This document shows positions 7,572-16,145 of a stretch of 40,283 bases of DNA, piece by piece (the stretch's first letter is position 1; every line of letters starts with the position of its first letter). Below the pieces are notes generated by a model. The model did not search any database. It saw nothing but the letters and a program-made list of their open reading frames with translations, and was not told where the DNA came from. Source of the DNA: Candidatus Bacteroides merdavium. Its GTDB lineage: Bacteria; Bacteroidota; Bacteroidia; Bacteroidales; Bacteroidaceae. A program made the translations under genes and the position numbers. Location: NCBI GenBank assembly GCA_019116805.1, contig DXAV01000043.1, positions 1 to 40,283 of the forward strand. Reading direction: 5' to 3'.

Positions 7572-10523
7572 ATGAATTTAAAAACTTTATTACTTAGCAG
7601 TTTGTGCTTTTGTTATATTTCGGCAATGGCACAAGTCACGTTAGAGCAAGGAACAGGAAAAAGTAATTTCTCTATTGTTGGAGCTGATTCTAAGGCTGTG
7701 ATATGTTTTGACAATGAGGATGCAATTGTGGTTCGTAAAAGTGTGGATTTGTTTGTGGATGATGTTTGCCGTGTAACAGGGCATACATTGAAGGTATTTG
7801 GAACGCATCCGGATAAAGTCTCTGCTCGTTATGCCATTATTGTGGGTACCATTGGAAAGAGTCAATGGATTGAAAAGCTGGCTTCAGATAACAAGATTGA
7901 TACAACGACAATTGCCGGAGGATGGGAACGGTATTTGATTAAAAAGGTTGAAAATCCAGTGCGTGGAATTAAACAAGCGATTGTTGTTGCAGGGAGTGAC
8001 AGGAGAGGAACTGCTTATGGATTACTCTCTATCTCACGCGCTATTGGAGTCTCTCCTTGGTATTGGTGGGCAGATGCTCCAATAACAAAACGCAAACAGC
8101 TGAAAGTATCAGTTGATGATTTTGTATCGAAAGAGCCAAGTGTAAGATACAGAGGTATATTTATTAATGATGAGGATTGGGGAATTTATCGATGGGCTAA
8201 GAATAACTTTGAAAAAGAACGTGGAAATTTCGGACCGAAAACTTATAGCAAAGTGTGTGAACTGTTGCTCCGTTTACAAGCAAATTATCTCTGTCCTGCT
8301 ATGCACGATGCTTCTATGGCGTTTCATCGTATTCCAGAAAACCGCTTGGTTGCTGATAGCTTTGCCATTGTAATGGGCTCTTCCCATTGTGAACCTCTGT
8401 TGTTTAATACAGCCAGTGAGTGGAAAAAGGATAAAATGGGAGAATGGGACTACATTAATAATAAAGAAGGAGTGGACAAGGTCCTGAAGTCGCGACTGGA
8501 AGAGTGTGCTCCGTTCGAGAACGTATATACTTTGGCCCTTCGCGGATTACACGACAAGGCAATGAATGCAAGCAATGATATGGGTGAGCGGAAAGAAATG
8601 CTTCAGGAAGCACTGATGGCACAACGACAGATGCTGGTAGATATTATAGGCAAATCTGCAGAAGAGATTCCACAAGCATTTACTCCTTATAAAGAAGTGC
8701 TTGATGTATATGATGAAGGATTGGAACTCCCTGATGATGTGACTATCATTTGGCCTGATGACAATTACGGGTATATGAAACGTTTGAGTAGTCCGAAGGA
8801 ACAGAAGCGTTCGGGGCGTTCGGGTGTTTATTATCATTCTTCTTATCTTGGTAAGCCACATGACCATTTGTGGATGAATACGGTTTCTCCGACGCTGATG
8901 TATGAAGAACTTCGAAAAGCATATGACATGACGGCCGATCGTATCTGGCTTCTGAATGCCGGAGATATTAAGTCTTGTGAGTTCGCTGTAGATTATTTTC
9001 TGACGATGGCCTATAATATTGATTCATTTAGTTTTGAGCGTGCTGCCAATTACCGTACTGAGTGGCTTTGCAAGCTATTGGGTCATAAATATGAAAAAGA
9101 ATATCAAGATGTAATCAATTCTTTCTATGCTCTTGCTTTCCAGCGTAAGCCGGAATTTATGGGATGGGGATATCAGTGGGCAACCTATAAGCATGGTAAC
9201 GAGCGGAATACAGATACTGATTTTTCATTGACTAATTATCGGGAGGTGGACAATCGTCTTGCAGAGTATACTCGTATCGGTGGGATTGTGGAGAGGATAC
9301 TTGGAGAACTTCCGGAAGATGATAAGGCGTGTTTCTATCAGCTGATGTATTATCCTGTGAAAGGGTGCGAATTACTCAATCGCATGGTGCTTGCCGGACA
9401 ACGCAATCGTCGATATGCTGTGCAGCAACGTGCTGCTACCAGTCGACTGGCAGAAGAGGCAAAGCTGTGTTACGATAGCCTTGATGTGATAACGAAAGGA
9501 TATAATTCTCTGCTTGATGGCAAGTGGAATCACATGATGACTATGAAGCAGGGTTTTGCTACTGCTTATTTTAATTTGCCACAGCTGCGTGATGCATCGC
9601 TTGCCGAAAAGGCGTTGCTCGGTATTGCAGCCGAAGAGGAAGATTTGTTGAAAGGTGGACATAGTTTTCATGCTCTTCCTACGTTCAATACTTATTTGCG
9701 TCAGTCATATTATCTGGATGTCTACAATAAAGGGAAGACTCCATTGAAGTGGAAAATCACTCCATCGGATGAATGGATTTTGGTGGATAAAATGTCGGGA
9801 ACCACGTCTACTGAGGAACGCTTGAATGTGTCAATTGATTGGAAGAAAGTGCCATCTGGCGAACGGGTATTGGGAGTATTGGAGGTCTCGTCGGATAGTG
9901 GTGACAAAGAGCAGGTCTATGTCTCAGTGTTCAATCCTTCATCTCCTTCGTTGGCAGAGATGGATACTTTGTTTGTTGAAAATAGCGGATATGTCTCAAT
10001 CGATGCAGCACGTTTCCATCGTAAGACAGAGAATAAAGACATCCAGATGCGTATCATTCCTAATTTAGGTTGCGAAAATGCAGCAGTACAGTTAGGCGAT
10101 CCAACTGCACCGATGCAGCGTACTGCCGGCCGTAATACACCGCGTCTGGAGTATGATTTCTATACCTTCGAACAGGGATCGGTAGATGTTTATACTTATG
10201 TACTACCTACTTTTGTCGTTTCGACAGACCGTGGTTATGCCGGTCATGAGTCCACCAATGTGGAAACCAAATATGGGGTGTGTATTGACGAAGGACCGGT
10301 GATGAATCCTTCTACCTCTTCGTTTGAGTATGCACAACTGTGGTATGAAAGTGTATTGAAAAACTGTCGCATCAATAAAACGACGTTGCATATAGATAAA
10401 CCAGGCAAGCATACGGTGAAAATTATCTGTGGAGATGCAGGGACAGTGGTTCAGAAGATTGTGCTTGATTTTGGAGGTTTAAAACGTTCGTATATGGGGC
10501 CTCGGCCGACACGTAATAACTGA
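7572..10523 (+). CDS. Secreted GH115 alpha-glucuronidase
   Basis: A 983-residue protein of family GH115, enzymes that remove alpha-1,2-linked (4-O-methyl-)glucuronic acid branches from polysaccharides such as glucuronoxylan. A signal peptide of about 20 residues ends AMA|Q. The N-terminal alpha/beta domain contains GSDRRGTAYGLLSISRAIG and WYWWAD; the catalytic barrel has the family signature YRGIFINDEDWG (Asn199-Gly204) and WPDDNYGY (Trp394-Tyr401), followed by HDHLWMN-type and helical segments. The final 250 residues form the beta-sandwich C-terminal domain of the family. Length matches full GH115 enzymes. Beside GH2 and GH130 mannose-type enzymes the target is less likely to be plain xylan and more likely a glucuronic-acid-substituted mannan-like glycan, which is inference. 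Confidence 0.9.
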   Translation: MNLKTLLLSSLCFCYISAMAQVTLEQGTGKSNFSIVGADSKAVICFDNEDAIVVRKSVDLFVDDVCRVTGHTLKVFGTHPDKVSARYAIIVGTIGKSQWIEKLASDNKIDTTTIAGGWERYLIKKVENPVRGIKQAIVVAGSDRRGTAYGLLSISRAIGVSPWYWWADAPITKRKQLKVSVDDFVSKEPSVRYRGIFINDEDWGIYRWAKNNFEKERGNFGPKTYSKVCELLLRLQANYLCPAMHDASMAFHRIPENRLVADSFAIVMGSSHCEPLLFNTASEWKKDKMGEWDYINNKEGVDKVLKSRLEECAPFENVYTLALRGLHDKAMNASNDMGERKEMLQEALMAQRQMLVDIIGKSAEEIPQAFTPYKEVLDVYDEGLELPDDVTIIWPDDNYGYMKRLSSPKEQKRSGRSGVYYHSSYLGKPHDHLWMNTVSPTLMYEELRKAYDMTADRIWLLNAGDIKSCEFAVDYFLTMAYNIDSFSFERAANYRTEWLCKLLGHKYEKEYQDVINSFYALAFQRKPEFMGWGYQWATYKHGNERNTDTDFSLTNYREVDNRLAEYTRIGGIVERILGELPEDDKACFYQLMYYPVKGCELLNRMVLAGQRNRRYAVQQRAATSRLAEEAKLCYDSLDVITKGYNSLLDGKWNHMMTMKQGFATAYFNLPQLRDASLAEKALLGIAAEEEDLLKGGHSFHALPTFNTYLRQSYYLDVYNKGKTPLKWKITPSDEWILVDKMSGTTSTEERLNVSIDWKKVPSGERVLGVLEVSSDSGDKEQVYVSVFNPSSPSLAEMDTLFVENSGYVSIDAARFHRKTENKDIQMRIIPNLGCENAAVQLGDPTAPMQRTAGRNTPRLEYDFYTFEQGSVDVYTYVLPTFVVSTDRGYAGHESTNVETKYGVCIDEGPVMNPSTSSFEYAQLWYESVLKNCRINKTTLHIDKPGKHTVKIICGDAGTVVQKIVLDFGGLKRSYMGPRPTRNN

Positions 10524-10535
10524 TTAATAAGATAT

Positions 10536-12098
10536 ATGCAAACTCGGATTTTATCGGTAACGGCTGTAATGACCGTTACGAGTGTCTCTGCTTCTGCTCA
10601 ACAGCAAGTAAAATTGCCCAATGTGGTGATTATCATGACCGATCAGCAACGTGCCGATCTTTGTGGACGTGAAGGATTTCCAATGGAGATTACACCCTAT
10701 GTTGATTCTTTGGCTTATGTTAATTGCTGGTTTGACAAGGCTTACACTGTTGCTCCTGCCAGTTCTCCGGCGCGCTGTTCCATGCTTACCGGGCGTTTCC
10801 CATCCGCTACTCATGTACGTACCAATCACAATGTAAAAGACGTTTGCTATGAAAAGGATATGGTAAGTTTGTTCAAAGATTATGGGTACAAGACTGCACT
10901 TGTGGGCAAGAACCATTCTTATTTGAACCCTTCGGATATGGATTATTGGGTAGAGTATGGGCATTGGGGAAAGTCTGGCAAGAATAAGACTGACGCAGAG
11001 AAACGTGTTGCAGAGTTCCTTGACAAAGAAGCACCGGGACAATGGCTTCAGCCTTCCAAAATACCTTTGTCGCAGCAACAGCCTGTTGTTATAGTCGATG
11101 AGGCTTTGAAATGGGTGCATTCGCAGGATAATCCATTCCTGCTGTGGGTTTCCTTTCCTGAACCTCATAACCCGTTTCAGGTTTGCGAACCTTACTATTC
11201 TATGTTTGCACCGGATAAAATACCTCCTGTTCGGACTACATGTGAGGACTTAAAATATAAAACCGGTAAATATCAGATATTGGCAGATCTGGAGGATAGA
11301 TCTTGCCCCGATTTGCAGAAGGACCTTCCGCGTCTTCGTGGTAATTATATGGGCATGATCAGGCTGATTGATGATCAGGTGAAACGTTTGATCGAGACTA
11401 TGAGATCAATTGGAAAATATGAAAATACTATTTTTATTATTCTTTCTGATCATGGTGATTATTGTGGAGAATATGGCCTTATCCGGAAAGGCGCTGGCAT
11501 TCCAGAATGCTTGGTACGTATCCCAATGGTGTGGGCTGGTGCTGGTATTTGCCAACAGAAAGGTCCTATGAATGCTCATGTCTCTATCGCTGATTTGTTT
11601 CCTACTCTCTGTTCGGCTATTGGTGCAGAAATCCCGTTGGGGGTACAAGGACGTAGTTTATGGCCAATGCTGACAGGGAAAGAGTATCCGGAGCGAGAGT
11701 TTGAGAGTATTTTAGTAGAACAAGGCTTTGGAGGTGCGGACTTTATAGAAGATGAGCCATTGACTTTTGAGGAAGAAGGGGCACTGGATCCTAAAGGAGT
11801 GGCTCGCTTTGATGAATTGAATACATGGACACAAAGTGGTACTCAGCGCATGTTGCGCAAAGGTGATTGGAAACTGATATTAGATAATTATGGGCGAGGA
11901 GAATTATACAATCTTAAAGAAGATCCTTCGGAAATCAACAATCTGTTTGATAATAAAAAATATGCCCTTATTCAGTCTGATTTGTTACAGGAAGCTTTAA
12001 GTTGGGTACTCCGTTTGCAAGACCCTCTGCCTGTTCCTCGTCATCGTTATATTTTCAAGCGTAATCCATTTAATTATCATTTTAAGTTTGGCCGGTGA
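10536..12098 (+). CDS. Secreted S1-family sulfatase, serine type
   Basis: A 520-residue sulfatase that would hydrolyse sulfate esters on a carbohydrate. After a signal peptide (ASA|Q at about residue 22) the metal-binding start LPNVVIIMTDQQRADL is typical. The formylglycine motif is Ser76-Ser-Pro-Ala-Arg80 followed by CSMLTGR, so the residue to be oxidised is serine, needing an anaerobic sulfatase-maturating enzyme encoded elsewhere. Other family marks are GKNH, PHNPF, ILSDHGDYCGEYGL and the C-terminal GDWKLILDNYGRGELYNLKEDPSE. It starts 12 bases after the GH115 stop, so the two genes are almost surely co-transcribed and the glycan is probably sulfated. Its stop lies only six bases from a transposase remnant, but the sulfatase fold appears complete. 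Confidence 0.9.
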   Translation: MQTRILSVTAVMTVTSVSASAQQQVKLPNVVIIMTDQQRADLCGREGFPMEITPYVDSLAYVNCWFDKAYTVAPASSPARCSMLTGRFPSATHVRTNHNVKDVCYEKDMVSLFKDYGYKTALVGKNHSYLNPSDMDYWVEYGHWGKSGKNKTDAEKRVAEFLDKEAPGQWLQPSKIPLSQQQPVVIVDEALKWVHSQDNPFLLWVSFPEPHNPFQVCEPYYSMFAPDKIPPVRTTCEDLKYKTGKYQILADLEDRSCPDLQKDLPRLRGNYMGMIRLIDDQVKRLIETMRSIGKYENTIFIILSDHGDYCGEYGLIRKGAGIPECLVRIPMVWAGAGICQQKGPMNAHVSIADLFPTLCSAIGAEIPLGVQGRSLWPMLTGKEYPEREFESILVEQGFGGADFIEDEPLTFEEEGALDPKGVARFDELNTWTQSGTQRMLRKGDWKLILDNYGRGELYNLKEDPSEINNLFDNKKYALIQSDLLQEALSWVLRLQDPLPVPRHRYIFKRNPFNYHFKFGR

Positions 12099-12104
12099 AT
12101 TTTA

Positions 12105-12640
12105 GCCCGTCAGGCTGGGAATTGTCAGCTTGTCAAAGGCCTGTTTCACAGCTTTGATTTGTTTGTCGTTTGATGTTACTTGTTCAGTTAGACCATTGTA
12201 TCACAGTTGATAACTTCGGCAATGACGTTTATAACTTCTACGATCTGCAGCCAGATATTTTCTGCTGCTGAAAGTTCAACAGAGTCCTTTGTAATTTCAG
12301 CAATGAGTCCTCCAATAGTATCGTAAGGCTCATTGCGTTTGACATAACTGAGTATATTGTACTGTAAGGCACACAATGATACTTCAGCAATTTGTCTGGC
12401 AAAGTCCTGACACTGATTCTTTCCGAGTTTCGGATTTTGCTTTATCTCCTTGTGAGTCACTTCAATAATCCGTCTTCTTGAGTAAAGTCTGAAAGCTTCC
12501 TTGGCGTCAAGTTTAAAATCAAAGGTTAGCAGAACGTTCCAGTTACCGTTCTTGCCTTTTCTATAGAAGAACAGATTAACCCTGATGCTTGAGATCTTTG
12601 CAGAGATGGTTGTAGTGTAGTAACCAATTGAGCGGCTATT
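12105..12640 (-). pseudogene. IS4-like DDE transposase remnant (C-terminal part, frameshifted)
   Basis: The minus strand from about 12640 reads through FRLYSRRRIIEVTHKEIKQ, then LGKNQCQDF and the helix SLCALQYNILSYVKR, which matches the C-terminal end of IS4-type DDE transposases where the last catalytic Glu lies in the 'RRW.IE..HKE.KQ' segment. The frame stops at 12188, but a second frame continues from about 12200 to a stop at 12105 with plausible coding text (QVTSNDKQIKAVKQAFDKL), indicating a frameshift. The N-terminal two thirds are missing and no terminal inverted repeats are visible, so this is a dead fragment. It abuts the sulfatase stop codon. Between it and the IS66 remnant (12641-12734) I see nothing I can assign. 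Confidence 0.75.
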
Positions 12641-12734
12641 TTACATTCTTGGTTGATAAGTAAGCATTCGATAAGCTACAGGTATTGAACTTTTATATAC
12701 AATCATAGCGACTGTCACTATAAACCTAATAGTT

Positions 12735-13090
12735 TCAGTCAGTACTAGTTTTCTGATTTTCCATTTTGCTTTGTCGATACACTTCCGGATGTTGTAGCTT
12801 CCATTTGTGCAGAAGTAGATTCAGTTGTTCCTCATGAGTCGTCTTTTTGTGATAGGGCATTTTTGCGATGACATCATCCAGATAATCCCTTGGGTTTACA
12901 TCATGTGCCTTACAGGTGGCCGGCAGAGAACAGTCGACTGACATATTGACCGCTACCTCATGGTTGTCGCAGAAGAGGTGATTTTCCGGATTTGGGTAAT
13001 CGGCCGGATGGTATTCTCGGCTTGATTGTTATCCCAAAGCAGGCGTCCGTCCTCTAGATATCTCTTCATGTTGTCCCATCGGGTATAAGC
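12735..13090 (-). pseudogene. IS66-family transposase (TnpC) C-terminal remnant, frameshifted
   Basis: Reading leftwards from 13090, the protein text is AYTRWDNMKRYLEDGRLLWD, then NNQAENTIRPITQIRK, the DDE-end signature of IS66 transposases. A one-base deletion in the T-run at 12982-12985 then shifts the frame; the downstream frame continues with NHLFCDNHEVAVNMS and TCKAHDVNPRDYLDDVIAKM, the usual IS66 C-terminus, and stops at 12735. Only the last quarter of the transposase is present. The right end runs without spacer into a truncated ABC permease gene, so this fragment marks a recombination or deletion point. There are no recognisable IS ends. Confidence 0.85.
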
Positions 13091-14158
13091 TACATGCAGA
13101 ACAAGGACATGGGGCTGGACAAGGAGAACATCGTGACCGTCTATACCAGCCTGTGGTACAACGTGGGCGAGTTCAAGCAGGAGCTGCTGCGCAATCCCGA
13201 CATCAAAGGTGTCTCCATGTCGACCGATCTCGGGAATTTCGGCGAAGGCACCAGTTTCAAGGATGGAAGCAAGGTGGAGTGGACCGATGTGGACGGACGC
13301 ACCGACTCCTTGCGCATGGTGCAGCTGTGGGCCGACGGCGACTTTGTGAAGACCTTCGGCATGGAGCTGGTGAAGGGCAAGCTGATGGACTCCGACTTCG
13401 GCGGATACTGGGATTCAAGCAAGGAAAAGACGACCGTCATCAACGAGACGGCCTGGCGCGCCATGAAGGTGGCCGACCCCATTGGGATGGAAATCCGTTC
13501 GGAGTGGGGAATACCGCTGCGCATCGTGGGGGTGGTGAAGGACTTCAACTTCCAGTCCATGCGCGAGCAGATCAAGCCTGCCTACATCTGGTACAGCCCC
13601 GAAGCCGTGCAATACCTCTACATCAAGATAGTTCCCGAACGGCGGCAGCAGACACTGGCCTTCATCAAGGAGAAGTTCGAGGAGTTCGCCAAGCGCGACG
13701 ATGCCTTTATCAAGGATTTCAGCTACCAATTCTTCTCCGACAAGCTGAACCAGAACTATGCCCGCGAGCACCAGCAGGGCCGCATGTTGCTGTTCTTCAC
13801 CGTGCTGGCCATCGTTATTGCCGTGATGGGCGTGTTCGGCCTCGTGGCGCTCTCTACCGAGCAGCGCACCAAGGAGATAGGCATCCGCAAGGTGAACGGC
13901 GCGCATTCCGACCGCATCGTGCGCATGTTCTGCCGCGAATACCTCGTCTGGGTGGGTATTGCCTTTGTGGTGGCCTGCCCCGTGGGTTACTGGCTGATGA
14001 GCAACTGGCTCAGCGAGTTTGCCTATCAGACACCCATCAGCTGGTGGCTCTTCCTGCTGGCCGGTCTGCTGACGGCGGCCATTACGCTGCTGACGGTCGT
14101 AGGGCAGACGTGGCGCAAGGCGTCGCAGAATCCGGTAGAGTCGCTGAGATACGAGTAA
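13088..14158 (+). pseudogene. FtsX/MacB-type ABC transporter permease, N-terminally truncated
   Basis: The open frame has its first ATG at 13094 and gives 354 residues, but the text (MQNKDMGLDKENIVTVYTS) is an internal segment of the large Bacteroides FtsX-like permeases, which are usually near 780-800 residues. The part kept is the second periplasmic MacB-like domain (VGVVKDFNFQSM) and the C-terminal FtsX domain with three membrane segments around residues 230-255, 280-300 and 320-345, ending NPVESLRYE. The first membrane helix, first periplasmic domain and promoter are missing and replaced by IS66 sequence. It cannot make a normal permease. The ABC ATPase 70 bases downstream was probably its partner. 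Codon use is strongly GC-rich, unlike the sequence to its left. Confidence 0.85.
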
Positions 14159-14164
14159 TATAAC

Positions 14165-14216
14165 GGTTAGCGGTTAGTATGCTATCCGGATGATTGCTAA
14201 CCACTAATCACTAACC
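14165..14216. repeat. Imperfect inverted repeat of GGTTAG/CTAACC units
   Basis: GGTTAGCGGTTAGT (14165-14178) is matched by the complement of ACTAATCACTAACC (14203-14216), 12 of 14 positions. It fills the gap between the permease stop and the ATPase start. It could form an RNA hairpin inside a permease-ATPase transcript; no T-tract follows, so it is not a clear terminator. Confidence 0.6.
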
Positions 14217-14227
14217 ACTAAAAAAAC

Positions 14228-14920
14228 ATGGAAATGAATAACGTAATCAAGGCCGTGGGCCTGACCAAAATATTCCGCACCGAAAGCGTGCAGACAACCG
14301 CATTGAACGAAGTGAACCTGGAAATCTATCCGGGTGAGTTTGTAGCCATCATGGGCCCGTCGGGCTGTGGCAAGTCCACGTTGCTCAACATCATGGGCCT
14401 GCTGGACAATCCTACCTCGGGCGAACTGTGGTTCATGGGGCAGGAAGTGTCTAGGTGGAAGGAAAACGACCGCACCGACCTGCGCAACGGCAACCTGGGT
14501 TTCGTTTTCCAGAGTTTTAACCTGATAGACGAACTGACGGTGTTCGAGAACGTCGAATTGCCTCTGCTCTATGCCGGCGTACCCCTCCGCGAACGGGTGG
14601 AGCGTGTGAACCGGGCCCTCGACCGCATGCAGATTACCCATCGTTCGGAGCACTATCCGCAACAACTCAGTGGCGGCCAACAGCAGCGTGTGGCCATTGC
14701 CCGCGCCATCGTCACCAATCCCAAAATCATCCTGGCCGACGAACCGACCGGTAACCTTGACTCGGCCAACGGCAACGAAGTGATGGCTCTGCTGAAGGAA
14801 CTCAATGCCGACGGCGCCACGGTAGTCATGGTGACCCACTCCGAGGAGAACGCCCGCGAGGCACGCCGCATCATCCGCATGATGGACGGTGTCATCCTGA
14901 CGGAAAGCTCGACAAGGTGA
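14228..14920 (+). CDS. ABC transporter ATP-binding protein (MacB/LolD type)
   Basis: A 230-residue ATPase of the family that powers FtsX-like permeases such as MacB and LolCE, which move lipoproteins, peptides or drugs through mechanical coupling rather than direct transport. Walker A is GPSGCGKST (43-51), the Q-loop lies in FVFQSFNLI, the signature LSGGQQQR is at 147-154, Walker B ILADEP has Asp171-Glu172, and the switch His is in VTHSEE. Everything expected is present, so it should be active. It is downstream of the truncated permease on the same strand and was probably in its operon; it may now be an orphan or depend on an uncertain promoter. It converges with the next gene, with 7 bases between them. 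Confidence 0.9.
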   Translation: MEMNNVIKAVGLTKIFRTESVQTTALNEVNLEIYPGEFVAIMGPSGCGKSTLLNIMGLLDNPTSGELWFMGQEVSRWKENDRTDLRNGNLGFVFQSFNLIDELTVFENVELPLLYAGVPLRERVERVNRALDRMQITHRSEHYPQQLSGGQQQRVAIARAIVTNPKIILADEPTGNLDSANGNEVMALLKELNADGATVVMVTHSEENAREARRIIRMMDGVILTESSTR

Positions 14921-14927
14921 CGGGGTG

Positions 14928-15620
14928 TCACTTCTTCCGTGCAGCTACGGCCAGTATCACGCCCAGCGCTACACCCAGCAGGGCGGCAAACAGCACGCGC
15001 ATCTCACCCGGCAGGAGGAAGGTGATGGTGTGGGCGGGAAACCAGAAGAAGGGGATGGTTTTCTTGAACACGAAGCCCCACTGCACCCGCCAGTTCAGGT
15101 TCTGCAGGATGTCGCCCATTGGGATGGGGGTGAACAGGCCGCGCAGCGTGCCGCCTGTTGCCAGAATGTGCGTGTCCGTAATCTTGTGGAACGTCATGAA
15201 GACAGGTGCGAAGATGCTGTTCATAGTGACGGAGATGCCGAAGGCCAGTAACACTTTGCTCAAGGTGACGGGGCCTGCCATGATAGCGGCAGGGTCATCG
15301 ACGCCCAGGTAGCTCACTGCGGCAGGCACGCCCGTGGAGAAGATGATGAACGCCAGGTTGATGCCCATGCCCAGCACGCCCCACACGACGGCACGGGGCA
15401 GCACGCCGAACCCCTTGCGCAGGTATTGGCCCGTGCTGATGCGCAGTCCCAGCAGCTCGCCCAGCGTGGAGAGGACGGCAAACTTCAGGAAGCTCATCAC
15501 CATGCCGTGTTCGGCATTGAATGACTGATAGCCTGCGTACAGGCGTTCGGAAAGGAAGAAAGGTGCAAATAACACCACTACAACAAGGAGAAAAAAGAAA
15601 TCAGTGCGTTTCATGATCAT
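14928..15620 (-). CDS. Multi-pass membrane protein, possibly Mpv17-like
   Basis: A 230-residue hydrophobic protein with about five predicted membrane segments (residues 8-24, 42-58, 78-100, 112-135, 200-225). The C-terminal part, with a conserved-looking tract of aromatic residues around FFWFPAHTITFLLPGEMRVLFA, recalls the end of Mpv17/PMP22-type channels, but the similarity is weak and I do not assign a function. Two start codons are possible, 15620 and 15614. A likely promoter lies upstream at 15655-15685. It is convergent with the ABC ATPase and divergent from the small lipoprotein gene, so it is transcribed alone. Confidence 0.6.
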   Translation of the reverse strand: MIMKRTDFFFLLVVVVLFAPFFLSERLYAGYQSFNAEHGMVMSFLKFAVLSTLGELLGLRISTGQYLRKGFGVLPRAVVWGVLGMGINLAFIIFSTGVPAAVSYLGVDDPAAIMAGPVTLSKVLLAFGISVTMNSIFAPVFMTFHKITDTHILATGGTLRGLFTPIPMGDILQNLNWRVQWGFVFKKTIPFFWFPAHTITFLLPGEMRVLFAALLGVALGVILAVAARKK

Positions 15621-15654
15621 TAGGTTGTATTTGTAAATGTTTTCTTATGGCGGC

Positions 15655-15685
15655 ACAATGTACTAATTTTAATGAATTCGACAAA
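15655..15685 (-). promoter_or_regulatory. Possible promoter of the membrane protein gene
   Basis: On the minus strand TTTG (15682-15685) is followed 19 bases later by TACATTGT (15655-15662), which approaches the Bacteroides TAnnTTTG -7 element with mismatches at its end. Position, about 35 bases before the start codon, is suitable. Confidence 0.35.
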
Positions 15686-15721
15686 CATTTGTTTGGTAGA
15701 AATGTTATTATGTAAGATAAA

Positions 15722-15736
15722 TGCCTATTTTAGGCA
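15722..15736. promoter_or_regulatory. Short perfect palindrome, possible operator
   Basis: TGCCTA-TTT-TAGGCA is a perfect 6+3+6 palindrome about 30 bases before the lipoprotein start codon. Its shape would suit a dimeric regulator. A Crp/Fnr-family regulator gene lies just beyond the lipoprotein gene, but a link is only a guess. Confidence 0.35.
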
Positions 15737-15764
15737 ATGCTTTTATTACTAAACCGATATAATC

Positions 15765-16145
15765 ATGAAAAAATTAGCTGTTCTTTTTGTTGCATCGGCC
15801 AGTTTATGTCTGGCCGCCTGTCACTCTGATTCCCAGAAGTCGGATGCAGATGTTCAGGAAGTCTCTCTCATTTCCGACTCAGTAATTATCTGTAGTGGCC
15901 GCTTGGTCATGGGGCATGAATCCTATGCTTTTGTTCCCGACGGTGATACGCTGGCCTATTGGGTGGTGGACCGTTCAGGCGATTTGAAGAAGTATTACGA
16001 AGAGGCCCTGCCTGCCGATGCCGAACCCTATACACCTGTTTCCGCCGAATTGAAGGTGAAGATGATGGGGCCTTCGTCCGAAGGCTTTGCCGCCGACTAT
16101 GACGGAGTGGTGGAGATACAGGAAATTATTCGCGTGGGCGAGTAG
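15765..16145 (+). CDS. Small lipoprotein of unknown function
   Basis: A 126-residue protein beginning with a lipoprotein signal peptide: positively charged start, hydrophobic core and lipobox LAAC with Cys19, followed by a polar S/D-rich linker. The mature part of about 100 residues looks like a small beta-rich domain (VIICSGRLVMGHESYAFVPDGDTLAYWVVD). This resembles the compact domain of NlpE-like or OB-fold lipoproteins, but I do not recognise a family. It probably sits on a membrane facing the periplasm. Its last 20 bases overlap the end of the convergent Crp/Fnr gene. Expression likely starts in the AT-rich gap shared with the divergent membrane protein gene. Confidence 0.75.
   Translation: MKKLAVLFVASASLCLAACHSDSQKSDADVQEVSLISDSVIICSGRLVMGHESYAFVPDGDTLAYWVVDRSGDLKKYYEEALPADAEPYTPVSAELKVKMMGPSSEGFAADYDGVVEIQEIIRVGE

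Noticed and set aside
13153..14163. 336-codon + strand frame overlapping the permease fragment
   Set aside because: Arg/Gly/His-rich out-of-frame translation of a GC-rich gene; the frame from 13094 has the FtsX domain and membrane helices.
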